From NCBI GenBank assembly GCA_964531205.1, contig CAZHGH010000042.1:1-25438 (forward strand): DNA of 25,438 nucleotides. The letters run 5' to 3'. The notes under the pieces were generated by a model that made no database searches, was not told the DNA's origin, and saw nothing but the letters and a program-made list of their open reading frames with translations. Position 1 is the stretch's first letter, and each line of letters begins with the position of its first letter. Both the position numbers and the translations under genes were made by a program. The stretch is from JAICWY01 sp964531205 (GTDB taxonomy: Bacteria; Vulcanimicrobiota; Vulcanimicrobiia; Vulcanimicrobiales; Vulcanimicrobiaceae). Of the stretch, positions 8,184 to 16,344 are shown in pieces.

Positions 8184-11132
8184 TTAGGCGTATCGTGCCT
8201 CGGCGGGTCCGGCGACGACATCGATCATGGCATCGACGATCTCGGGATCGAACTGCGTTCCGCGATGGCGTTCGAGTTCCATCAACGCTACCGGCGGCGG
8301 CATCGGCTTGCGGTATGCCCGGCGGCCGATCATCGCGTTGAACGAATCCGCTACCGCAACGAGCCGAGCGATCGTAGGAATCCTTAGGCCTCGCGCGCCG
8401 TCCGGATACCCCTTGCCGTCGATTCGTTCGTGATGGCTTCTCACCGCAACGCTCAAATGCCGGAGCATCGGAATTTCAAGCACGATGCTCTCGCCGATGA
8501 GCGCGTGCGCGCGCATGATCTCCCACTCCTCAGCGGATAGCGATCTTGGAGCATTCAGAATATCTATTGGCGTTTTTAATTTCCCGACGTCGTGTATTAA
8601 TCCCGAGCGCGAAGCCAGAACGATCTCTTGGGCTGACATTCCCAAGCGCCGCGCGAGGCGAGCGCACCACGAAGATACCGCGCGGGAATGTTCCGCGGTT
8701 AGCGGATCCGTTCTGTCGAGGCGCGTGATAAGTTCATTCAGCGCTGCATCGACTTCGTCGACAATGTCCGGCAGAGACCCGGTCCGTCGCGCGCGCTGCG
8801 GCAGTACCAAAGTTCGCGGTGCGTGGTGAAACGCCGGGATCTCGGAAAATGCTTTAGCAAATCCGCCCGCGTGGTGTTTCCACAGCAACTCAAGCGCTTT
8901 ATCAACCTCTTCTCGCGAAGCGCGATGCATTCTGGCCAGCACGAGGGACCTAACGGCAGTGCAAAGTGCGCGCGATCGTTCGGAGGGCGCGGACGCTAGA
9001 AACGTGTCGATCAGCGGCACGGCAACTTTCCGGCCTAAAAGCGAGAGCGTAAGCGCAGCCAAAACTTTTGCGCGGTAAGCCCGGACGGTGTTATTCTCGC
9101 TCGTTCCCAGAGCGCGGCGAATCCGCGACAACGCGGATCTTGATTCCGATGCTTTTCCCGCAGCTGCGGCGTACAGCGCCACCTCCGCCCAACGCAGGGC
9201 TTCGCGGTCCGGTTCGCTTGGTTGAAGCGCGCTTGACAAAAGTAACCGGTACGCTTCGCTGAACCGCCCGTCGCTCGCGATCTCCAGAGCACGTGACGGC
9301 AAGATCGTGTCGGATGAATCCTGCGCCTCGTAATGAACGTCGAAGATCTGAAGACCTTGCCAAATCTGCCTTACTTCCGCTGCATTCCCGCGCTCGACCT
9401 CGAGTTCGTACATTGCCATCAGGCCGTATTGCTGCATGCGCGGATTGCCCGCTTTTGCGGCGTTTTCGCTGAGCCTGCGCAGATGCCTAAGGCACTCTTC
9501 AACGTCGTCGTCATCCGCCGCGAGTGCGTATAGGGTGCTGCAGGCCGACACCGCCATAGCGAACTGTGCCGATTCTTCCGCAAGAGCGGCGCTTCGAAGC
9601 GCCAAACCTTTCGCAAGATGAGACGATCCCGAGTAAAGCGCGACGTATGCAGCGCGAACAGTGAGAGGCACTACGATAGAACTATCATCTAACTGTTCCG
9701 CCAGGCCCATCGCATACCAAATGCTTGAATTTGCTTTTAACGTATGACCGGCTTGCATATGCGCAGAGCCGAGTGCCGAGAGTATGGAAACGCGCAGTTT
9801 GAGCGGCAGATCGTTGTCGCCGGCATAATGCTCTAACAAGGGCAACGCTTCCAGCCGGCGCCGGATAAGCATTTCGGAAGCACAGCGATAGGCGATTTCG
9901 GCACGCCTGACATGGTCTTCGGTGCGATCCATTGCGAGGGTTCGCCATGCATCGGACGTATCGAATCGCTCGGCGCGCGATTCGAAAATTGCCTTTAACG
10001 CTAGCGTTTCACCGCTCCAGGAATCATCGGGAACGCCCAGCGCGACTAGCGCAGATTGAACGGCATCCTCATCCTCGCTCTGAATCATTTCGAGACCGTA
10101 ACGATCCAGAAGGCGCGCGATCTCGCTACGAATTCCGTGGCTCGTCACCAGCCGCAACGCATCGGAGATCCGGTGAACTTGCTCTAAAGCGGTGCAGGCT
10201 TTGCCGACAGCCGCACTGGCGGGATCGGTGCCTTGCGCCTCGAGCTGAGCGCACAAAAAAGCGCCAAACCGATCGTGGTAAGACCGGACCGCACTGACAC
10301 CGGTAAAGATGAACGCAGCATCCGGACCGATTAAGGCAATGATCTCTGCGGCATCTTCGAAACCGGACGCCCGGCAGAGTTCCGTATCGAGGTCGGGCAG
10401 CACACACGTACTTAAAAGAAATTCACGCTCTCTGCCGGTGCGGTCTTCGAAAACGCGCTGTGCGAGCGTTTCATACGAGTCTGCAGCGCTGACGTCGCCC
10501 TTCTGCAATGCGAACATAACGCCGACCGGCCATCCCCGCGTCCGATCGCACAGGTCGCGCGCGTTCACAGAGCCGAGCGCGGCGATCTCATCTTCAGTAA
10601 ACCGCAAGGCGTCCGTGTCAATCGGCACGCCAATGGTGCGCTCTGCCAGCCAACGCGGCACCGGTAAGTCGATGTCGTCGCGCAGCGAGAGCATCCAACG
10701 AACGGGCAGCGGATTGAGCTCCACGAGCTTTGTGAGAAAAAGCTCGATATCCGGCACGGACGCGGCGTACTGCAGCTGATCCAGAACGATCGTCGACTCA
10801 CGACCGGCAAGGTGTGCCTGCAACCACCACGCGAGATGCTCCGCGGGCGACGGCGATTCGGTAGCGCGCTCCCAAGCGCCCGCAAACGAAAGCCGCGCAG
10901 CAGGCGCGATCGATTGCAGAGCGTTTGCAAGCCCGCGTACAAATGCCGCGAGCGAACCTGTTCGCGAGGTTAGCGTATACCGCACGGCGTCGATTCCCAA
11001 CGCTTCGATAGCGTCGTTCAGCGCGATCGTTTTTCCGTAGCCCGCACCGGCGCGCAAAATAGTAACCGGATAGCATAACGCTTCGGAAATCTTCGATCGC
11101 AATCGAGTGCGCACTAATGTGCGGGCGCTCAT
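8184..11132 (-). CDS. MalT-like STAND ATPase / TPR / HD-GYP fusion regulator
   Basis: A 982-residue cytoplasmic protein. The N-terminus is a STAND NTPase of MalT/LuxR type: Walker A GAGYGKT (29-35), Walker B TIVLD (114-118), then SLRDDIDLP, ALRFTEDEI and TRGWPVG, which match the order in MalT-like proteins. Residues about 340-770 are helical and Ala/Leu-rich, consistent with TPR-like repeats. In place of the usual C-terminal LuxR HTH, residues 805-970 are an HD-GYP domain with a full metal set: His815, His847-Asp848 (LIHDVGK), His876, His900-His901, GYP (908-910), Asp929. HD-GYP proteins hydrolyse cyclic di-GMP. The protein would therefore act as a signal-gated phosphodiesterase rather than a transcription factor. 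It is divergent from the pilin-like pair at 11197 (64 bases apart). The ATG at 11132 has no strong ribosome site. Confidence 0.9.
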   Translation of the reverse strand: MSARTLVRTRLRSKISEALCYPVTILRAGAGYGKTIALNDAIEALGIDAVRYTLTSRTGSLAAFVRGLANALQSIAPAARLSFAGAWERATESPSPAEHLAWWLQAHLAGRESTIVLDQLQYAASVPDIELFLTKLVELNPLPVRWMLSLRDDIDLPVPRWLAERTIGVPIDTDALRFTEDEIAALGSVNARDLCDRTRGWPVGVMFALQKGDVSAADSYETLAQRVFEDRTGREREFLLSTCVLPDLDTELCRASGFEDAAEIIALIGPDAAFIFTGVSAVRSYHDRFGAFLCAQLEAQGTDPASAAVGKACTALEQVHRISDALRLVTSHGIRSEIARLLDRYGLEMIQSEDEDAVQSALVALGVPDDSWSGETLALKAIFESRAERFDTSDAWRTLAMDRTEDHVRRAEIAYRCASEMLIRRRLEALPLLEHYAGDNDLPLKLRVSILSALGSAHMQAGHTLKANSSIWYAMGLAEQLDDSSIVVPLTVRAAYVALYSGSSHLAKGLALRSAALAEESAQFAMAVSACSTLYALAADDDDVEECLRHLRRLSENAAKAGNPRMQQYGLMAMYELEVERGNAAEVRQIWQGLQIFDVHYEAQDSSDTILPSRALEIASDGRFSEAYRLLLSSALQPSEPDREALRWAEVALYAAAAGKASESRSALSRIRRALGTSENNTVRAYRAKVLAALTLSLLGRKVAVPLIDTFLASAPSERSRALCTAVRSLVLARMHRASREEVDKALELLWKHHAGGFAKAFSEIPAFHHAPRTLVLPQRARRTGSLPDIVDEVDAALNELITRLDRTDPLTAEHSRAVSSWCARLARRLGMSAQEIVLASRSGLIHDVGKLKTPIDILNAPRSLSAEEWEIMRAHALIGESIVLEIPMLRHLSVAVRSHHERIDGKGYPDGARGLRIPTIARLVAVADSFNAMIGRRAYRKPMPPPVALMELERHRGTQFDPEIVDAMIDVVAGPAEARYA

Positions 11133-11196
11133 ACCACTATGTTTTACGGCTCAGCGAATGCTCCCACAAGGGGCCGTGTAAAGAGAGTGCAATGTG

Positions 11197-11721
11197 ATGG
11201 TCCTAAAGAATCACGTTGCGGGCACTCACCAGGACGTGATCGGACACGCACAACGAGGTTTTACGCTCGTCGAAAGCGCCGTTGCCGTCGCAGTCGTTGC
11301 GATCGCCGCCGGCGCAGTGCTCTCCGCGATGGGCGAGTTCGCGCGCTTTTCATCGCAGCAAGCCGGACCCGTTCGGAGCGCTGCGACGCTGCTCGCCGAA
11401 CAAACACTGCGCGTCGCAGAGAACGCGTGGAAGTACGGTTCCCCTGGCGGAACGCCGTCGGGCAGTACGCAAACTGCCGTATCTCTTCTCTTACCAAACG
11501 GCGCGGCGACTTCGGCCCCGGTAACGTTGCGAACCAGTGTTACGTCCGCAACCACCACGTCGGGACAAATAAGTGTTACCGTGCTGTACACGCCGGATCC
11601 CGATCGCCTGCAAGATACGGGCAACATTACCTTGAGCGCGAACGTGCAAGTGAAAGCACCACTGCCCGCCTCGACGGTTGCACCCGCTGCTCTGATCGCG
11701 CAGCCGGCAAACGCGCCATAG
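11197..11721 (+). CDS. Type IV pilin-like protein (prepilin-type N-terminus)
   Basis: A 174-residue protein with a prepilin peptidase site, RG|FTLVE, directly followed by a hydrophobic Ala/Val helix (about residues 21-45), with Glu at position +5 of the mature form as in type IV pilins and pseudopilins. The C-terminal domain is Thr/Ser/Ala-rich with beta-strand-like segments. The leader is about 20 residues if translation begins at ATG 11197, or one more from the adjacent GTG at 11194; AGAGAG lies 6-9 bases upstream. A GTG closer to the cleavage site would give a 7-residue leader, but its ribosome site is poorly spaced. Its stop is immediately followed by the next gene's ATG. It is probably a minor pilin or pseudopilin; no assembly genes are in this window. 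Confidence 0.82.
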   Translation: MVLKNHVAGTHQDVIGHAQRGFTLVESAVAVAVVAIAAGAVLSAMGEFARFSSQQAGPVRSAATLLAEQTLRVAENAWKYGSPGGTPSGSTQTAVSLLLPNGAATSAPVTLRTSVTSATTTSGQISVTVLYTPDPDRLQDTGNITLSANVQVKAPLPASTVAPAALIAQPANAP

Positions 11722-12450
11722 ATGCTGGCAAATGCGCTGTTCTACGTTGCGCTGCTCGCGATTGCCGCGATGACGTTTCTTTCTGCGGGTTTAGCGATGA
11801 CGCGCATGACCGCATCGCGCATAGCGCAAACATACCTCGCCGCCGGATATCAGCGCGCCGTAAACTCCCTGCAGCAAACGATCGGGGCGCAAATCCAGTC
11901 GGCGGGATCGGCGAATCCAATGCCCGTGTTTACACCGCTGCCGCCGGCTTGCGCAGGCACAGGAAACACTTGTGCCTATGAAACTGCTGCGACGATTACT
12001 TTTCCCGGTTCGACTCCGGCTCCCAGCGCGTCTTGCGATCCGTCGCAGAGCAACTGCGCGGCCAACGAACAAGCAAACGCGTATATCAATGAAAGCCGGC
12101 TGCCTGCGCGTATTACCGTCACAGTAACCACGCGCGACGGCATGCAGCTTGCAACGCGGACGAGCGACGTCATTCTGCGTACCACCGCTACGCCTCCCTA
12201 CGCGATCGTTGCCGGAGCGCGCGACGGCTCGTTCGGCGATATTGCCTCTTCGCACGCTGCGGGCGACGACGGCGGCGCACCGGCCGCTACGCCAAACCCG
12301 TGCAACACTGCAATTCCCGGAACGGCCGACGACACGACGATTCGCGTCGCTTATCAAAACGCCGTAACGAACGCGTGCAGCGACGGCAGTTCGTGGCGCT
12401 CCTCACCTTACACTGTCAGCGGCGCGGCCGCTTCCGGTTGGTCGCCTTAA
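11722..12450 (+). CDS. Pilus-associated (PilX-like) envelope protein, tentative
   Basis: A 242-residue protein whose ATG directly abuts the TAG of the pilin-like gene, so the two are translationally coupled. It begins with one hydrophobic helix (about 5-28, LFYVALLAIAAMTFLSAGLAM) and then a long exported-looking part with six cysteines in three close groups (ACAGTGNTCAYE, SCDPSQSNC, PCNT...NACSDG), and Pro/Thr/Ser-rich linkers. No FTLVE-type processing site is present. Position after a pilin and one N-terminal helix recall PilX/PilW-like accessory proteins, but I cannot confirm family membership. The stop shares TTAA with the convergent hydrolase gene. Confidence 0.7.
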   Translation: MLANALFYVALLAIAAMTFLSAGLAMTRMTASRIAQTYLAAGYQRAVNSLQQTIGAQIQSAGSANPMPVFTPLPPACAGTGNTCAYETAATITFPGSTPAPSASCDPSQSNCAANEQANAYINESRLPARITVTVTTRDGMQLATRTSDVILRTTATPPYAIVAGARDGSFGDIASSHAAGDDGGAPAATPNPCNTAIPGTADDTTIRVAYQNAVTNACSDGSSWRSSPYTVSGAAASGWSP

Positions 12451-13220
12451 GCAAAACGCAAGATCGCGCCGGCGATTTCCGCAGGTGCTTCGACGGGCAG
12501 ATTATGCCCCACGTTTCGTAGCGTCACGAACAGCGCGCCGGGAATGTGTTGAACGACGTCGGACCGCACGCGCGGCGGCGGCGCTAGCGGATCTTTCGCG
12601 CCGGCAATGCATAGCACAGGAACGTCGATTCGCCCGAGTCTGTCGGTAAAGTCAACCGGAGCCGGACGATCCGGATCGCCGAACCAGAGCTCACGCTGCG
12701 CTACGAGTGCATCGTCGACGATGCGTTGCATCGTTTCTGCAGAAACCGCGGCCGACATTGCGGCGGCTTGAAACGCTTCGATGCGCCGCCGGTTTCCGAA
12801 CGCTTCCTGTGCGAGGCTCGTACGGCGTTTACTCACACGCGGACCACCCGCGCTGCCTGGCGCGACGAGAATAATACGTTGCAATTTGGAAGGTCTGTGC
12901 GTCGCGACATATTGTGCGACTCGCCCGCCCATCGAGTGCGCCACGATCGTCGCTTTATCGTCGATAGCTTGCAACGCTGCCAGTACATCGCTGGCATATC
13001 CTTCGATATGATGACCGGATGCAGGGCGATCGCTAAGGCCACAACCGCGGAAATCGAGCAGGTGTAACGTATAGCGCTCGGGATCGAGACGCTCGGCGAC
13101 GTCGTACCACATCCGCCGCGCGCTGATCCAACCGTGCAGAAACAAGATATGCTGCGAACCGCTTCCACGCCGTTCGAGGCAGAGCTGCACGCCGTGGTTA
13201 TTGAGGAATGAGAGCACCAC
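12447..13220 (-). CDS. Alpha/beta hydrolase
   Basis: A 257-residue cytoplasmic alpha/beta-fold hydrolase. Visible elements are the oxyanion-side HGW (29-31), the nucleophile elbow AHSMGG with Ser96, the acid Asp210 (AGAKDPLAP) and the base His239 (NVGHNLP). It resembles the 3-oxoadipate enol-lactonase / MhpC-like group, which act on small esters, lactones or C-C bonds; the substrate cannot be told. The start is one of two adjacent GTG codons (13220, 13217); no ATG lies in frame and there is no clear ribosome site, so the start is uncertain. It is convergent with the pilus-type gene (4-base overlap) and divergent from the EamA transporter with only about 20 bases between the starts. Confidence 0.88.
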   Translation of the reverse strand: MVLSFLNNHGVQLCLERRGSGSQHILFLHGWISARRMWYDVAERLDPERYTLHLLDFRGCGLSDRPASGHHIEGYASDVLAALQAIDDKATIVAHSMGGRVAQYVATHRPSKLQRIILVAPGSAGGPRVSKRRTSLAQEAFGNRRRIEAFQAAAMSAAVSAETMQRIVDDALVAQRELWFGDPDRPAPVDFTDRLGRIDVPVLCIAGAKDPLAPPPRVRSDVVQHIPGALFVTLRNVGHNLPVEAPAEIAGAILRFA

Positions 13221-13243
13221 AGGAGCTTTCGCAGGGATTGGGT

Positions 13244-14179
13244 ATGACCCTTGACATCGTGAAGTCGCGGGCGATGGTCTATTTGGGTTTGATCTACGTC
13301 GTCGCGGCGTGGGCGCTCAATACGGTACTCGTGAAATACGCCGTGCAGACCATGGACCCGCTGGCGTTTACCGGGATTCGGTTCATCGCGATGACGCCGC
13401 TTGCGTTTCTATTGGCGCGTGTCATGGGTGCGCGCGTGCACGTGTGTAAAGGGGATTGGCCGCTGCTGATCGCTGTAGGTGCGTGCGGCTACGGCGTGTA
13501 CCAGTATCTCTGGGTCATTGGCCTCGCACATACGTCGGCGTTCGCATCGGCGTTATTGGCGACGCTCGCACCGCTTATGACGCTGGCTATCGTAGCAACT
13601 CGCAGGCTGGAAAGAGTGTACAGCGGCCGATGGCTGGGTGCTGTCATCGCATTGATAGGCGTCGCGGTTTTCGAAGGCGTCTTTGCGGGGCATATCACGT
13701 TCCGCATCGGCGATCTTCTGACGCTTTTGTCTGCGGCTGCGTTCGCACTATTCAACGTCCTTACTGCCGGTTTGCTCGACCGCTATACACCCGTTTCGCT
13801 AGTGACCATTGCGATAACAATCGGCACAGCGATCATCCTGCCTGGTGCAATTCCGCGGATGCTCCAGCAAAATTGGGGCACAGTCTCGACGATAGATTGG
13901 ATCATCCTAGCCTATTCCGTGATCTTTCCTATTTTGCTGACGTTTCCGGTTTGGAGTTACGGCATCTCTATGCTCGGCGCCGGACGCACGTCGATCTTTC
14001 AATTCGGCGTGCCGGTTTTTGCCGGAATTCTCAGTGTCGCGCTGCTGCACAACCGCATCGATCCGCACCAGATCGCCGGTGCCGCGATTGTTATCGCAGG
14101 CATGGCGGTCTCGCAACTGCTCGGCAAGATTTCTCTGACCGCACTTTGGACGCAGCGGACTCTGCCGCTGGAGCGCTGA
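13244..14179 (+). CDS. EamA/DMT-superfamily transporter
   Basis: About 311 residues with ten predicted membrane helices in two EamA repeats; the first begins YLGLIYVVAAWALNTVLVKYA and the second near IGDLLTLLSAAAFALFNVL. Members export or import amino acids, nucleosides or other small metabolites through the inner membrane; no substrate signature is visible. I chose ATG 13244 because AGGGA lies 6 bases upstream; an in-frame ATG at 13208 would overlap the start of the divergent hydrolase gene. The DUF3311 gene follows 11 bases after the stop, so the transporter heads a run of four closely spaced genes (13244-16280). Confidence 0.88.
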   Translation: MTLDIVKSRAMVYLGLIYVVAAWALNTVLVKYAVQTMDPLAFTGIRFIAMTPLAFLLARVMGARVHVCKGDWPLLIAVGACGYGVYQYLWVIGLAHTSAFASALLATLAPLMTLAIVATRRLERVYSGRWLGAVIALIGVAVFEGVFAGHITFRIGDLLTLLSAAAFALFNVLTAGLLDRYTPVSLVTIAITIGTAIILPGAIPRMLQQNWGTVSTIDWIILAYSVIFPILLTFPVWSYGISMLGAGRTSIFQFGVPVFAGILSVALLHNRIDPHQIAGAAIVIAGMAVSQLLGKISLTALWTQRTLPLER

Positions 14180-14190
14180 ACACATCGCAG

Positions 14191-14385
14191 ATGAACAGGC
14201 GCTTCCTTTATTGGCTGCTGGTGGTGCCCTTCGTGGCGACGCTCGTGCCGCCGTTCTACGCGCATCGCGCACCGGAAGTTTTCGGCTTTCCATTCTTCTA
14301 TTGGTATCAGCTGCTGTGGATTGTGCTATCGGCGCTTCTGGTATGGGGCGTCTATATTGCCACGCGGGAGCCGGAGCATGAGTAG
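14191..14385 (+). CDS. DUF3311-type small membrane protein, symporter partner
   Basis: A 64-residue protein with two membrane helices (about 5-22 and 36-57) separated by the short loop HRAPEVFGFPFFYWYQLLW. The GFPFFYWYQ segment and the size are typical of DUF3311 proteins, which are regularly encoded just before sodium:solute symporters, similar in arrangement to the small partners YhdT of PanF and YjcH of ActP. Its stop overlaps the symporter start by 8 bases. It likely helps fold, stabilise or regulate the symporter; the mechanism is not known. The ribosome site is weak, so translation may depend on the preceding gene. Confidence 0.85.
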   Translation: MNRRFLYWLLVVPFVATLVPPFYAHRAPEVFGFPFFYWYQLLWIVLSALLVWGVYIATREPEHE

Positions 14386-15883
14386 CGGCACGATTCTGTT
14401 TGCCGTTCTCGTCCTCGCAGTCACGATTCTGGGATTTGTGGCGGCCCGATGGGGCGGCGCAAAGATCAACACACTGGAGGAGTGGGCACTCGGCGGACGC
14501 CGTTTCGGAACGATCGTTTCGTGGTTCTTGCTGGGCGGCGATTTGTACACGGCGTACACCTTTATCGCTGTTCCGGCGCTCGCGTACGGCGCAGGCGCAC
14601 TCGCGTTCTTTGCGGTTCCGTACACGACGATAGCCTACCCGTTGGTCTTTCTGATCATGGCACGCTTTTGGACCGTTGCGAAGCGCCGCGGTTACGTGAC
14701 GACGGCGGATTTCGTTCACGATCGCTTTGGAAGCCGCGCCCTCGAGCTGGCGGTCGCAATTACCGGCGTCGCGGCTACGATGCCGTATATCGCACTGCAA
14801 CTGATCGGTATGCGCTCCGTGCTGGAACGCAGCGGGATTGCTCCGACCAATGAATCGGCGACGGTCTTTTTAGTAATCGCGTTCGTCTTGCTCGCGGCTT
14901 ACACGTTTATGAGCGGACTACGCGCTCCGGCGCTTATCGCGTTCGTGAAAGATACGCTGATCTATATAACCGTAATTGCCGCCGTCGTTATTATACCGGC
15001 GAAACTCGGCGGATGGGCGCATGTGTTCGATGCGGCGCAAGCGGCCCTGGCAGCGAAACCGAAGCCCGGCTCGATCATTCTCGGACCTAATCTGTATTTT
15101 GCGTACGCGTCGCTCGCGTTGGGATCCGCGCTAGCTCTGTTCATCTATCCGCATTCCGTGACTAGCGTACTGAGCGCAAAAAGCGCGAACGTGATCCGGC
15201 GCAATTGTGCACTACTGCCCTTATACAGTATCCTGCTGACGTTCATCGCGCTCCTCGGTTACTGCGCGCTCGCGGCCGGCATTCATGTGAGAGACAACAA
15301 CCTCGCGATTCCGGCGCTCTTTTCGCAGTTCTTCCCGAATTGGTTTGCGGGTGTGGCCTTCGCAGCGATCGTTATCGGTGCACTCGTACCTGCAGCCATC
15401 ATGTCGATCGGTGCCGCGAATCTCTTTGCGAGCAATATCCTTCAAACGTTCCGCGCGCGCGTGCAGCGGCCGGCAATCGAAACAAACGTCGCGCGGTACT
15501 TGGCGCTTTGCGTTCTCGCCGGTGCGTTCTGCATCGCGGTTTTCGTGAAGCCGCAGTTTTCCATCAACTTTCAGTTGCTCGGCGGAGCGTGGATTCTGCA
15601 GATTTTCCCGTCGGTTATTCTCGGCTTGTATACGCGGCGCTTACACCCCAACGCCCTACTGATCGCATGGGCAGCAGGCATTATCACGGCGACCTGGATG
15701 GTGTTTGCGACCGGATTTGCATCGGTATTTCCGTTGCATGTGGGCCGCGCCGTCGTCCCCGGTGCGATCGTCTTCTATTCGTTCATCGTCAATCTTATCG
15801 TGACGATCGTGCTGTCGTGGGTCTTTAACGTTGCAAAACTCGAGGCCGGCAGCGATTTAACGAACGCCGCCGACTACGCGTAG
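14378..15883 (+). CDS. Sodium:solute symporter (SSS family)
   Basis: A 501-residue inner-membrane protein with about 13 helices. The N-terminal sequence (EEWALGGRRFGTIVSWFLLGGDLYTAYTF) and the central stretch with YPHSVTSVLSAKS and the LVPAAIMSIGAANLFASNI helix are typical of the SSS family, which imports solutes with Na+. The DUF3311 neighbour points to the subgroup that tends to carry carboxylates, but the substrate cannot be read off. Start ATG 14378 has GGAG 7 bases upstream, inside the preceding gene. The RidA-like gene begins one base after its stop. Its substrate might be the aromatic acid handled by the CoA pathway further on; this is an inference from distance only. Confidence 0.92.
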   Translation: MSSGTILFAVLVLAVTILGFVAARWGGAKINTLEEWALGGRRFGTIVSWFLLGGDLYTAYTFIAVPALAYGAGALAFFAVPYTTIAYPLVFLIMARFWTVAKRRGYVTTADFVHDRFGSRALELAVAITGVAATMPYIALQLIGMRSVLERSGIAPTNESATVFLVIAFVLLAAYTFMSGLRAPALIAFVKDTLIYITVIAAVVIIPAKLGGWAHVFDAAQAALAAKPKPGSIILGPNLYFAYASLALGSALALFIYPHSVTSVLSAKSANVIRRNCALLPLYSILLTFIALLGYCALAAGIHVRDNNLAIPALFSQFFPNWFAGVAFAAIVIGALVPAAIMSIGAANLFASNILQTFRARVQRPAIETNVARYLALCVLAGAFCIAVFVKPQFSINFQLLGGAWILQIFPSVILGLYTRRLHPNALLIAWAAGIITATWMVFATGFASVFPLHVGRAVVPGAIVFYSFIVNLIVTIVLSWVFNVAKLEAGSDLTNAADYA

Positions 15884-15884
15884 C

Positions 15885-16280
15885 ATGAGCCGCATCGTTC
15901 AGCCGGACGAATGGCCGCGGCCAAAAGGCTATAGCAACGGTGTAGCGGCGCGCGGCGAGCAGTTGTTCGTCGCCGGGCAAATCGGTTGGAACGAACGCCA
16001 AGAGATCGTTTCGGATGATTTTGCGGAGCAAACCGCGCAAGCATTGCACAACGTCGTCGCGGTACTCCATGCAGCTGGAACCACCGCGGAACACTTAGTG
16101 CGGATGACGTGGTACGTTACGGACAAACGTGAATATTTGGCGGCAGCCGAACGAATCGGCGCAGCATACCGGCAAATCATCGGCGCGCACTATCCGGCGA
16201 TGACGCTGGTTCAGGTTGCAGCTTTGTTGGAGGATCGCGCGAAGGTCGAGATCGAGGCTACGGCCATCGTGCCCGATTAG
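15885..16280 (+). CDS. RidA/YjgF-family protein lacking the catalytic arginine
   Basis: A 131-residue protein of the Rid (YjgF/YER057c/UK114) family, small trimeric cytoplasmic proteins. True RidA deaminates reactive enamines/imines. The family is visible in LFVAGQIGW, VRMTWYVTD, YPAMTLVQVAAL and VEIEATAI. In E. coli RidA the motif VEVARLP carries Arg105, which holds the substrate carboxylate; here the matching residue is Ala113 (VQVAAL). It therefore belongs to one of the Arg-less Rid groups, whose activities are mostly unknown. It starts one base after the symporter stop and is probably cotranscribed with it. 2-Aminomuconate deaminase is a member of this superfamily, so a role on an enamine intermediate of aminobenzoate breakdown is conceivable. 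Confidence 0.9.
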   Translation: MSRIVQPDEWPRPKGYSNGVAARGEQLFVAGQIGWNERQEIVSDDFAEQTAQALHNVVAVLHAAGTTAEHLVRMTWYVTDKREYLAAAERIGAAYRQIIGAHYPAMTLVQVAALLEDRAKVEIEATAIVPD

Positions 16281-16344
16281 GCATTTCGCCCCTAACCGCT
16301 TGCCGGGATAGCATGAGAAAAAAGGCGCGTAAAGGAGCGTCCTA

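Noticed and set aside
11133..11196. Possible cyclic di-GMP riboswitch upstream of the pilin-like gene
   Set aside because: The gap is only 64 bases and I could not find the conserved core or paired arms of a known class.
11139..11981. 280-codon plus-strand frame overlapping both pilin-like genes
   Set aside because: Its product is Arg-rich without domain features, while the overlapping frames have a prepilin site and membrane helix.
13456..14190. Plus-strand frame running from inside the EamA gene into the DUF3311 gene
   Set aside because: Only the part from ATG 14191 encodes a recognisable protein; the preceding part is an out-of-frame reading of the transporter.
13907..14800. 297-codon minus-strand frame opposite the symporter and DUF3311 genes
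   Set aside because: It is antisense to well-recognised membrane proteins and gives a low-complexity Arg/Ala product.
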